Virus record (IMG/VR): IMGVR_UViG_3300038701_002576
Span: 1-36,421 of that record
DNA from: a virus
Direction: 5' to 3' (one strand)
DNA length: 36,421 nucleotides
In this document: positions 1 through 7,367 of the stretch, one piece after another
Layout of the letters: every line of letters starts with the position of its first letter
How positions within the stretch are numbered: position 1 is the first letter of the stretch
Program-made: the position numbers and the translations under genes
The notes under the pieces: generated by a model
Database searches by the model: none
What the model saw: the letters and a program-made list of their open reading frames with translations, nothing else
Told to the model about the DNA's origin: nothing

Positions 1-1134
1 AACAGCTGTAGCCTCATTCCAAGTTGCATCAGCGATTAGATCTTGGTTCAGTAGCCCTACATCCTTCACCGTCAGACCAATACCTGAGTTATCCGTTAAA
101 TTACCAACCCCACGCACAGTAATAAAGCCGTTTGTGCAACTAGAGTCCACTTTCACTTGGCCAGATAGGAGATCGATCGAATTAACGTCACCTTGGGTGA
201 TATTAGTTAACTCAATACCACCAGAATATGCGCGCATAATCAAGCTAGAGGCGGAATCATTAAGGTCAAGTGTGGGTGTGGACGTCCCAGCCACATTAGA
301 CCAAGAGTCGACTATTAGTAGCACCCCTTCAAAATTAGACGGCATGGTCAACGTACCCTGCAATAAAGATTCTTTTATGAATTTCTCTCTGCTCGTAGTG
401 GCTAGTTCACTCAATGTGAGGTCGTTTATTAGGCAGTTGGCCGTAGATATCAATCCTGATACCGATCCTGTTACTGTTGCATCAAAGAGCTCACATCCTT
501 CTAGATTAGCACCTGCTGTGAATGTTATATTAGTTTTTGTAATCCCCTGCCCTACCACTTCATAGCTATCTATAGATGCTGTAGCACCAAATGTATAATC
601 TCCTATTATAAATAACTTATCGAATCCCCTAAATTCGGCTATTAATATAGCGTCATCTAGATTGTTCACTGGTGCCTGCGGGGTTCCTACAGGGAATATT
701 GTTCCTGAGTTGGAACTTGTAGCGTCGATATGAACACCTCCGCCATACGAAGAATACTCTACAGCCTGATTAGATATCAGACCTGCTGAATTTGCAGACC
801 TAACGGAAACTTGGTTCACATTAACAACATCACCGACATTACTATTAGCCCCAACAAGATTAACCGCATATTGGCCATCCTCGAAGGTAACCGTATACCC
901 GTTGATAATCTCTATTACCCTAGCGTACGTAATCCCCCCTAGTAAGACTTCTGTATTATGATTGTGGGTGTCGACAAATGGCATGCCTCCAACACTATCC
1001 TCTATATCCTTTAGCTCTAACCTGAAGTCATTCAGATCCAGCTGCCTGATCTCTGTTGGCGTTGCCTGAACTAATGCCATATCAGCTTTTGGAACCGTAA
1101 TGATTCTTGTTGTGTAGTCTATTGTTAATGCCAT
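1..1134 (-). CDS. Virion fibre/appendage protein, N-terminal part (continues through the genome joint)
   Basis: The protein starts MALTIDYTTRIITVPKADMA, an N-terminus I associate with phage tail- or appendage-fibre proteins. The gene runs off the left edge and, through the terminal repeat, continues at 36421-36229, giving about 398 residues. The body is rich in Gly, Ser, Thr, Asn and Val in beta-type alternation, as in beta-helical fibres, with no signal peptide or membrane segment. It lies 2 bp downstream of the 1137-1391 gene and is followed by the prohead protease gene in the leftward operon. An adhesin or head/neck fibre is the best reading. The exact virion position is inferred from order only, and a base difference at the joint leaves one residue uncertain. 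Confidence 0.7.
   Translation of the reverse strand, partial: MALTIDYTTRIITVPKADMALVQATPTEIRQLDLNDFRLELKDIEDSVGGMPFVDTHNHNTEVLLGGITYARVIEIINGYTVTFEDGQYAVNLVGANSNVGDVVNVNQVSVRSANSAGLISNQAVEYSSYGGGVHIDATSSNSGTIFPVGTPQAPVNNLDDAILIAEFRGFDKLFIIGDYTFGATASIDSYEVVGQGITKTNITFTAGANLEGCELFDATVTGSVSGLISTANCLINDLTLSELATTSREKFIKESLLQGTLTMPSNFEGVLLIVDSWSNVAGTSTPTLDLNDSASSLIMRAYSGGIELTNITQGDVNSIDLLSGQVKVDSSCTNGFITVRGVGNLTDNSGIGLTVKDVGLLNQDLIADATWNEATAV
3..128. repeat. Terminal direct repeat, left copy
   Basis: These 126 bases are identical to 36294-36419 at the other end of the window. The flanks diverge: base 2 differs from its counterpart, and bases 129-130 read CG where the right end reads TC. Both copies lie in the same fibre gene and in the same reading frame, so joining them restores one ORF. 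This is expected for an assembled circular contig or a terminally redundant phage genome. A true intragenic duplication is less likely but not excluded. Confidence 0.9.
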
Positions 1135-1136
1135 TG

Positions 1137-1391
1137 TTACTTATCATGAACTGTACTTCCAGTACCCATTAGTCCTCTAAAACCCATAGCTTGCAAGGCG
1201 TTGATTCTACCTTCGAGCTCTAAAAGTTTCTGGTTATTATTCGTAACCACCCTTCTCAAGTCTACATTATCAGAAAGTAATTCATGATTCTTATTCTGTA
1301 CTTTGATTAATAAATCCGCTACAGCATCTACATTCATCTTCTTCACAGTCTCTTTCGTTCCTTCTATTTCTTTAAATCTTTCTTCTGTCAT
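1137..1391 (-). CDS. Small coiled-coil protein of the fibre cluster
   Basis: 84 residues starting MTEERFKEIEGTKETVKKMN. The first ~65 residues are strongly helical with heptad-like Leu/Val spacing (VADLLIKVQNKNHELL, then NNNQKLLELEGRINAL), predicting a coiled coil. The Gly-rich tail (FRGLMGTGST) looks unstructured. It is packed between two large fibre genes, 1 bp from the upstream stop and 2 bp before the next start, so it is probably a trimerisation, linker or chaperone partner of a fibre. No family was recognised. Confidence 0.6.
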   Translation of the reverse strand: MTEERFKEIEGTKETVKKMNVDAVADLLIKVQNKNHELLSDNVDLRRVVTNNNQKLLELEGRINALQAMGFRGLMGTGSTVHDK

Positions 1392-1392
1392 T

Positions 1393-3300
1393 TTATTGAT
1401 CTAACACTAAACGTCTATTAATTGTTAATCCTGTTGAGCTACTTACTGTACTATCCAATGTTATCATTTTATAGTATGGTGCAGTTGTTGCTTTTCTGGC
1501 ATATCCTGTAAGTGGCTGGTTCGCACCATAGGTTCTTGATGACGAAATATTACCACTCGCATCAGTTGCTCCGTATATTGTAACACCTGTTGCAGTGATA
1601 CTACCTGTGTAGCTAGTTGAACCGGAGTTTGTTGTTGTGTATGTGTATGTATTCGCGTCTGTAACGGTAATCTGGAAGGCCCCACTATTATCCTCTATTT
1701 TATCCGTAATACCTTTTAGTTTGACATATTCATTACTGTTAAGACCGTGGGCCGTATGTGACACTGTTGCGGTTGTTCCAGACCTGGTAATAGTTACTGA
1801 TTCCTCAAAAGGCAAATCTCCTGTACCATCAGCCGCCTGCAAGTAAACCCTAACATCCTGCTCATTGTTCCCATTCTCGTCTTTGATGTTGATTAGCGTG
1901 GTCACAGGGTCAATAGACAGCGTTACTGTTATCCCCGCCGCATCATCAATACCGATATTTGCAGGGGTTGCAGCCCCGCCGTCCACAGTACAATCAATCA
2001 GGCTCAAGGTAAGCGAGCCAGATGTTGCATCAAATCTGAAAGTGGAGCCGTTAACATCATCAGTACCACTAAAGCCAGTGAAATCTACACCTGTAAGTGT
2101 CAAATCATCATCCACACCGGTGCCGAACCTAATTGCATGGTGTGCATTCGTACCTTGTGAGAAAGAGCACCCTGTGTACTCTGTCAGACTGGTACTGGAG
2201 GTTGTTGTCCTATCGTCGAGTACTGCGCCTTCGTCTGCAGCAACAGTAGAGGTTAAAATAGATGTATTACTGATGTCAGCCTCATTGAGGGTAACTAACC
2301 CGCAGTTAAGTATTGTACAGCCTGTAAATGACGCTTTAGAATCCATCACTAAGCTTGCCCAATTGATATATGTATTACCGCTAACGGTTGCCGTGCCTGT
2401 ACCACCTGTGTTAGCTGCCAGAAGAACTGGGCGGGTATCTTCTCCTGCTTCGGTACCTTGTCCAATATGTGCGATATTAGTTTCACTAAAGGCATTTCCT
2501 GTTGAATAGTCAACTGTGTACCCTGAAAAACCTGCTGCGAAGAGGCCATCAGGCCACACGATCGTTTGATTGGAATCTGTGAATACAGTATCTGTAGCAG
2601 TTCCCATTACCATCATTCCATACACTAAATAAACACCCTCTGCTTCACGTATATAACCATAACGTGCTGTATTAGTGCCCCAATCGGCATCAGACAAATC
2701 TTGCCAGGTGGCATCAGCGTCTGCACCATCACCACCTTCAACTACAAGGCCTGCCCCTATATCCACGGCGTCTAGCCCTTGGTTAGGGGATTTAGATGTA
2801 CCAGTTTGGTCGTACCATAGGCCCACCATATCCATTGCAGTTAATGTAGGTCCACCGCCACCTGTCGAACTACGATGTGATGCGATGTTAGGGTTTATCG
2901 GTACAACTAACCAAGATTTATCTATCGGATATGTATCATTACCCTGTACATCGTAAGCATAGTACGCACTACTTGCAGAAGCTGTTGTTGACCCACTACC
3001 AAGTCTAATTTGCAACCCGGGTGTAGCTACAGACTCTAATAGACCAGGGGTTGTACATACATACTTAACCATGTAGGTTTGGTATGTTCCGGTTGCGGTA
3101 CTAGCATCTGTATTCACAGAGTCAGAGTGGAAAATACCACGCTGTGCTGTTCCACCTTTACGTGCATAACAGTTAGATCCTTGGTAAAAGAAATCTGTCT
3201 CAAGTGCACCACCGGCACCACCTCCATCTGAACCCCACTCAGTAGTAGCTTCCGCATCGTTTAGCCTCGTGTTGTTAGCTGATACTGATACTGCTGCCAT
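1393..3300 (-). CDS. Large fibre/appendage protein with beta-helix-like body
   Basis: 635 residues, low in Lys and very rich in Thr, Ser, Gly, Asp and Asn. The central part (about residues 310-450) has short repeated beta-strand turns typical of right-handed beta-helix fibres (for example CTILNCGLVTLNEADISNTS). Around residues 500-575 is a small beta module with the signature SHTAHGLNSNEYVKL...ITVTDANTYTYTT, seen in many phage structural proteins. The leader is AT-rich (TAAATACAT) without Shine-Dalgarno. Its place in the block between portal and capsid protease suggests a head-, neck- or tail-attached fibre. Receptor binding is an inference. Confidence 0.7.
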   Translation of the reverse strand: MAAVSVSANNTRLNDAEATTEWGSDGGGAGGALETDFFYQGSNCYARKGGTAQRGIFHSDSVNTDASTATGTYQTYMVKYVCTTPGLLESVATPGLQIRLGSGSTTASASSAYYAYDVQGNDTYPIDKSWLVVPINPNIASHRSSTGGGGPTLTAMDMVGLWYDQTGTSKSPNQGLDAVDIGAGLVVEGGDGADADATWQDLSDADWGTNTARYGYIREAEGVYLVYGMMVMGTATDTVFTDSNQTIVWPDGLFAAGFSGYTVDYSTGNAFSETNIAHIGQGTEAGEDTRPVLLAANTGGTGTATVSGNTYINWASLVMDSKASFTGCTILNCGLVTLNEADISNTSILTSTVAADEGAVLDDRTTTSSTSLTEYTGCSFSQGTNAHHAIRFGTGVDDDLTLTGVDFTGFSGTDDVNGSTFRFDATSGSLTLSLIDCTVDGGAATPANIGIDDAAGITVTLSIDPVTTLINIKDENGNNEQDVRVYLQAADGTGDLPFEESVTITRSGTTATVSHTAHGLNSNEYVKLKGITDKIEDNSGAFQITVTDANTYTYTTTNSGSTSYTGSITATGVTIYGATDASGNISSSRTYGANQPLTGYARKATTAPYYKMITLDSTVSSSTGLTINRRLVLDQ

Positions 3301-3313
3301 TATCTATATGTAT

Positions 3314-3535
3314 TTACTCATTAATTATTACTGCAGGCGATGAAGTCTCATCTGTCCTGTCTACCAAAGGGTGCTGCTTGCCTGTACGGGTACTCTTTAC
3401 TGAGAAACCTGAGCAGTCTGAGCACTGGACTCTGGTTCTGCGCGGATCTGGTTGTTCTGTTAGATTGACCAGGTTAGCAGAACTACAATAAGGACACTTT
3501 CCCTCTCTGTTTGATTTGATTTGCTTTGTTCCCAT
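3314..3535 (-). CDS. Small zinc-ribbon protein in the virion gene block
   Basis: 73 residues from the ATG at 3535 (MGTKQIKSNREGKCPYCSSA). Two CxxC pairs, CPYC near residue 14 and CSDC near residue 38, predict one zinc ribbon. The tail is polar and disordered. The ATG is one base beyond the upstream gene's stop, which favours this start over an upstream in-frame one that would overlap the neighbour by about 100 bases. A zinc ribbon among fibre genes could be a regulator or a nucleic-acid binding accessory; no function can be assigned. Confidence 0.65.
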   Translation of the reverse strand: MGTKQIKSNREGKCPYCSSANLVNLTEQPDPRRTRVQCSDCSGFSVKSTRTGKQHPLVDRTDETSSPAVIINE

Positions 3536-3536
3536 A

Positions 3537-4031
3537 CTATGCTGCATTAAAAGCTGAACCTGCAAGACTGAACTGCAGAGAAGTAAACTTGGCCGTATCT
3601 GTATAATCACCTGTAATACTAATGCATACGCGCCACTCTTCATCTAGAGTACCTTGCTGATTAGAAACTTGGCCAATGGTAGATCCAGCTACATAAATTA
3701 TATTATCTATACCAGGGTCTAACCAGACTAGGTCAGGATCGAGAACTATATCCCTGTCTTGAGTGAAATTAGGAATCCTAAATTCATCAAATTGGTATGC
3801 TGTTATCCTACTTGGGGCATCATTAGATGATGTCTTGTTGCGTCCTTCAACTACTGTCTGGAACCCGATTGACCCATCCGAAATAAGATTTTCGAATTTG
3901 GTATTCATCTCTAAGGCTTTCCACCTAGTACCGTTGGTATTATCTTGCCAATCTGATACGTAAATATGACCATTTACGACATCTGATGCTGTTAAGGTTG
4001 TATTTTTCTCTAATTCAAATTTTTGTGCCAT
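3537..4031 (-). CDS. Hypothetical virion-associated protein
   Basis: 164 residues starting MAQKFELEKNTTLTASDVVN. It is acidic to neutral with alternating hydrophobic and polar residues predicting mostly beta structure, several Trp residues and no membrane segment. It sits between the 722-residue fibre-like gene and the zinc-ribbon gene in the leftward late unit and is preceded by a strong terminator-like hairpin at 4064-4085. A structural or decoration role is inferred from context only. Confidence 0.6.
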   Translation of the reverse strand: MAQKFELEKNTTLTASDVVNGHIYVSDWQDNTNGTRWKALEMNTKFENLISDGSIGFQTVVEGRNKTSSNDAPSRITAYQFDEFRIPNFTQDRDIVLDPDLVWLDPGIDNIIYVAGSTIGQVSNQQGTLDEEWRVCISITGDYTDTAKFTSLQFSLAGSAFNAA

Positions 4032-4063
4032 CGCCTTGTTTTCGTTTAGTTAAAATAATATAC

Positions 4064-4085
4064 CCTAGCCCCACATGGGGCTAGG
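4064..4085 (-). terminator. Terminator-like hairpin after the 722-residue virion gene
   Basis: A 9-bp perfect stem, CCTAGCCCC / GGGGCTAGG, with a 4-base loop, lies 8 bases past the stop of the 4094-6262 gene. On the minus strand it is followed by GTATATTATTTTAA, U-rich but interrupted, so termination may be partial. This would reduce expression of the downstream fibre genes relative to upstream ones. Confidence 0.6.
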
Positions 4086-4093
4086 AAAATAAC

Positions 4094-6262
4094 CTATTCA
4101 TCTGTTGTTCTAATCGCTGTTGCGCTACCACCACTTGATCCCATCGTTACTGTTGTTTCGAATGTCTTGATAGGTGAAGCATCACCATCCCGAACTCTTA
4201 CAAATAGGTTTCTATCTGCTGAGTAAACTGATGTAAATGACTCTGTTGCAGCATCTGCTAATTCGTCCTTGTAACCGATGTATACATTGTTACCTGCTGC
4301 ACCTGCACCACCTGTAGCGTTCACTGATAGGAAGTTATCTTCCGTATCTCCAGGGTTGGAAACCGTGAATGTTGAACCTGTGTATGAAGTATACAGCAGT
4401 CTTCTGTAGTACCCGTTATCATCCTGAACTCTAACAACACCAGATGCTGGCGTGTCAGAAGGGATAGTCTCGTTAACTATAACTGATGTGATTGCATCAG
4501 CACTCAATGTTGTATTTAGAGATAGCTGCCTTTTGTCGATATCAGAACTTACCGCACCATTTACAGATGCTGTTGCGCCTGATGTTCCACCAGTCATTCC
4601 AGAGTTATCTGTTGGTACAGAACCAGTTAACGGTTCTCCAATAATGATATATCCTGTTGAACCTTGGTCAACTACTTCAGCTACTTGCGCTGTTGCTGCT
4701 GGTGAGGTGAATGTAATCACTTCGTCTACAACAAAAGGTCCACCTGCTTCACCATCGTAAGCAAATCTATAACCACGTTGATTAACTGTTACATAATCTT
4801 CTCCAGAAACTAGACCACCGATTGAAACTGTTACGTTGTTAGGTGGAGTAATCTGGTTGTTACCAAGCTCGAACAGAATATCAGAAGCTGTTAAATCTTC
4901 CGATGCTACACCGATACCATAACCACCAATAATAGAAGAACCTGTTGAGGCACCTATGAAAGGGAAGGTTAGTAGTGGTTCACGATCTGTTACCGTCACA
5001 TTTACATCAACTGTTGCTGAAGATGTACCACCAGTGATAGTTAGACCATCAGTTGGCGCAACACCTGTCAATAGTTGAATCCACATAGTATCAGCAGCTG
5101 TTGTGCTGTCGATTGCTAGAAGTTGACCTGTACCACCAGTCCATGAAACGGCTTCGAAAGCGTTAAATGTTCCTGTTGGTGTATCTACTTCGATTTGTAA
5201 TGTAATACCACGGAACAGTTCTCCAGAAATACCATATAGCGTATCTGAAGTACCTTGTGTAGATGTCCACTTCGCATATTCATATAGATCGTTGATTGTA
5301 GGTGATGCTGGAGTTGCCCCACCACCAATATCCCAACGAGAGTAGTATTCCTCGTTTGTTGAGTTATTATCTACATCTTGAGAGTCATCGAAACCTTCAT
5401 TGTCATTAGCGAATTGATCCCAAGTATCTACTGTTGCTGGTGATGTCTGGTTGTTAAGGTCAGTTGCGTCAGATAACGCGAAAACGTTGTTACCTCGAGC
5501 AGTACCATTAACCTTGAACTCAGAGTATGTATTACCGAATCTTCTTGCTGTACCAATTAATCTACGACCATCAATATCAACACCTGCTGTCCTAGTTTTC
5601 AACATAAACCTATGTGAAATACCGTTAGCAGAATCAGAGTTCAAAGGAGAACCGATAAGGTAAGTGTCAGCAGCATCCCAATCGTTCTCAGTACCACCAT
5701 ATAGAATACCTGTAATAGTAGTTGCTGTATTAGCTGTAATAAGGGCTTGAGAGCCATCTGTAGTGTTGTAAATTGTGTAACCTACCCATTCGTCTACAGT
5801 CCAAGATTCACCAGAGTCTGTTAGTACTGAAGCACCACTTGAACCATCATGTGCACCACCGATACTAGTATTCCACCAGTCATCAGAAAGGACTGCACCG
5901 TCTTGAATGATTTGGATTTGCACGCTAGCATTACCAAAGTTCACAAAACCATCGTATATGTCATCGCCACCATTTTGGATGATAGAACCATCATAAAGGT
6001 GTTCAGATGAAGCATCATCAATGTTGTATGGTGCAAGTAGAGTAATAATGTTGTCTGTTGAACGATCAGACGGCGTATTGTCTGTAATATCTAGCTCATC
6101 GTCGCTAGCTGTGGAACTGGCATCATCTGCAAGCCCTCCTAGCCATCTGTGAAACTCGATAACTGTCGCATAAGAAGGAGCTGCTCCATTGTGGTCGTCA
6201 CCGATATACCGGATCTCTCCTGTCTGCCTGTCAACTGTCCAGTCTGTTGCTGTTAAAGCCAT
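4094..6262 (-). CDS. Large virion structural/fibre protein (722 aa)
   Basis: Starts MALTATDWTVDRQTGEIRYI. It is very rich in Asp, Thr, Ser, Gly and Asn, low in Lys, and beta-rich throughout, with recurring GTSSATVDVNV / GTSGATASVNG units around residues 425 and 580 that suggest an internally duplicated beta domain. No signal peptide, protease motif or membrane segment is visible. Composition and location point to a virion appendage. The leader is AT-only (TTAATTAATTAACTAACT) with no Shine-Dalgarno. Which particle component it forms cannot be read from sequence. Confidence 0.7.
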   Translation of the reverse strand: MALTATDWTVDRQTGEIRYIGDDHNGAAPSYATVIEFHRWLGGLADDASSTASDDELDITDNTPSDRSTDNIITLLAPYNIDDASSEHLYDGSIIQNGGDDIYDGFVNFGNASVQIQIIQDGAVLSDDWWNTSIGGAHDGSSGASVLTDSGESWTVDEWVGYTIYNTTDGSQALITANTATTITGILYGGTENDWDAADTYLIGSPLNSDSANGISHRFMLKTRTAGVDIDGRRLIGTARRFGNTYSEFKVNGTARGNNVFALSDATDLNNQTSPATVDTWDQFANDNEGFDDSQDVDNNSTNEEYYSRWDIGGGATPASPTINDLYEYAKWTSTQGTSDTLYGISGELFRGITLQIEVDTPTGTFNAFEAVSWTGGTGQLLAIDSTTAADTMWIQLLTGVAPTDGLTITGGTSSATVDVNVTVTDREPLLTFPFIGASTGSSIIGGYGIGVASEDLTASDILFELGNNQITPPNNVTVSIGGLVSGEDYVTVNQRGYRFAYDGEAGGPFVVDEVITFTSPAATAQVAEVVDQGSTGYIIIGEPLTGSVPTDNSGMTGGTSGATASVNGAVSSDIDKRQLSLNTTLSADAITSVIVNETIPSDTPASGVVRVQDDNGYYRRLLYTSYTGSTFTVSNPGDTEDNFLSVNATGGAGAAGNNVYIGYKDELADAATESFTSVYSADRNLFVRVRDGDASPIKTFETTVTMGSSGGSATAIRTTDE

Positions 6263-6298
6263 AATTTAGTTAGTTAATTAATTAAAAATATATTGACC

Positions 6299-6610
6299 CT
6301 ATGTCCTATCCAAAAAAGAGATAGATACATGTACGGTCGTGTCTGTCGTTATTTTCAAAACCTCTGTAGTTAGCAAGTTGTAAGCTACAGAACGTCTTTC
6401 TAATGTACCTTTATCTAGAACTGTAGTATCAGGAAGGATCTTTACTTCCGCACCACTTGTTCCTCCCTCCATCGAGACTACCGCGTTACCATTAGTATCA
6501 TTCACTATAAGTATATCGTGAACAGTCGTGGTAGTGCTAGCTGGTACCGTATATAAAGTTGTTGTTCCTGCTGTAACTATTTGCTTTACTGAGTTTGGTG
6601 TGTTTGCCAT
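6299..6610 (-). CDS. Small beta-rich virion protein (head decoration/fibre candidate)
   Basis: 103 residues starting MANTPNSVKQIVTAGTTTLY. The VTAGTTTLYTVPASTTTTVHDILIVN pattern (N-terminal strand pairs around a Thr-rich turn) is common in small phage proteins annotated as head-fibre or structural proteins, and the whole chain looks like a compact beta sandwich. It is separated from the 6612-7367 gene by a single base. Decoration function is inferred. Confidence 0.6.
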   Translation of the reverse strand: MANTPNSVKQIVTAGTTTLYTVPASTTTTVHDILIVNDTNGNAVVSMEGGTSGAEVKILPDTTVLDKGTLERRSVAYNLLTTEVLKITTDTTVHVSISFLDRT

Positions 6611-6611
6611 A

Positions 6612-7367
6612 TTACATAAATGTTCCTAAATAAGCTAAATACTCTATATCTGTAGTATCTCCCCCTCCGCCTGATTGGCTTTCATTCTCCCATTTACTAC
6701 TAGAGCTATTGTAAACAAGTACCTGGTTATCCAGGAGATTGTTTATGTCCACATCACCAATATCTGATACTGTTGCTACGCCGCCACCCCCACCAATAAA
6801 TGTAGTTTGGTTAGTTGATTTTGGAGATATCTTTAGAACTGCTTCCTCGAAGTCCTTTAAACCTTTAAATGGATCTAACTTACTTTTCTTAGGTAGTGAT
6901 TCTAACTTCTCAACTATCTCTTCCCCAGTATCTGGACTACCATCTTCACCCTTTTTACCAGGCTTCCCCTTTTTACCAGGCTTCCCCTGCTCTCCTCTCA
7001 ACTCCTTCTTTAACTTTTCAGATAAGCGTAATCGTGGTTTCTTTTTTTTTACTTCTTCTAGACTCTCCTCTAGTCCGGATAGCCTACCCTGCACTCCTTT
7101 AGATAAATCATCAATAGTAGACTGTAATGATAGGACCTTTCTGCTCAATGATTGAGTGCTAGATTTTGACGAAGCTTCTGATAATTCAAATTCATTTATT
7201 AATTCACTAAGTAATTCACCTATTTCACTAACTTGTTTATTATTGGGAGATGCCTCCAAAATGTCCCTAAACTCCTGTAGAGAATCAATCACTTCTTTAT
7301 TGCCAAGGCCCCTTAGGTTCTGCTTTAAGAGCTTATCTAGATTATTTAGAAACTTAATATCATTCAT
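6612..7367 (-). CDS. Coiled-coil and collagen-like virion protein
   Basis: 251 residues from the ATG at 7367, whose A is the last base of the portal stop (TAATG), so translation is probably coupled; an alternative GTG start at 7391 would overlap the portal gene. Residues 1-130 are helical with heptads (about 90-110: LSLQSTIDDLSKGVQGRLSG). They lead into a short collagen-like Gly-X-Y stretch (GKPGKKGKPGKKGEDG) and then a beta-rich C-terminus ending YLAYLGTFM. Coiled coil plus collagen repeat is a usual plan for trimeric phage fibres. The position right after the portal gene suggests a neck or head fibre. Confidence 0.75.
   Translation of the reverse strand: MNDIKFLNNLDKLLKQNLRGLGNKEVIDSLQEFRDILEASPNNKQVSEIGELLSELINEFELSEASSKSSTQSLSRKVLSLQSTIDDLSKGVQGRLSGLEESLEEVKKKKPRLRLSEKLKKELRGEQGKPGKKGKPGKKGEDGSPDTGEEIVEKLESLPKKSKLDPFKGLKDFEEAVLKISPKSTNQTTFIGGGGGVATVSDIGDVDINNLLDNQVLVYNSSSSKWENESQSGGGGDTTDIEYLAYLGTFM

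Noticed and set aside
1-1134. Diversity-generating retroelement acting on the fibre at the terminal repeat
   Set aside because: There is no reverse transcriptase gene, and the mismatches are not confined to adenine positions of a template/variable pair.
1865-2509. Plus-strand ORF of 214 residues over the fibre gene
   Set aside because: It is the antisense of a longer ORF with fibre composition, has no ribosome site and lies opposite to the whole late unit; other plus-strand ORFs over 1-11 kb and 24-31 kb were rejected for the same reason.
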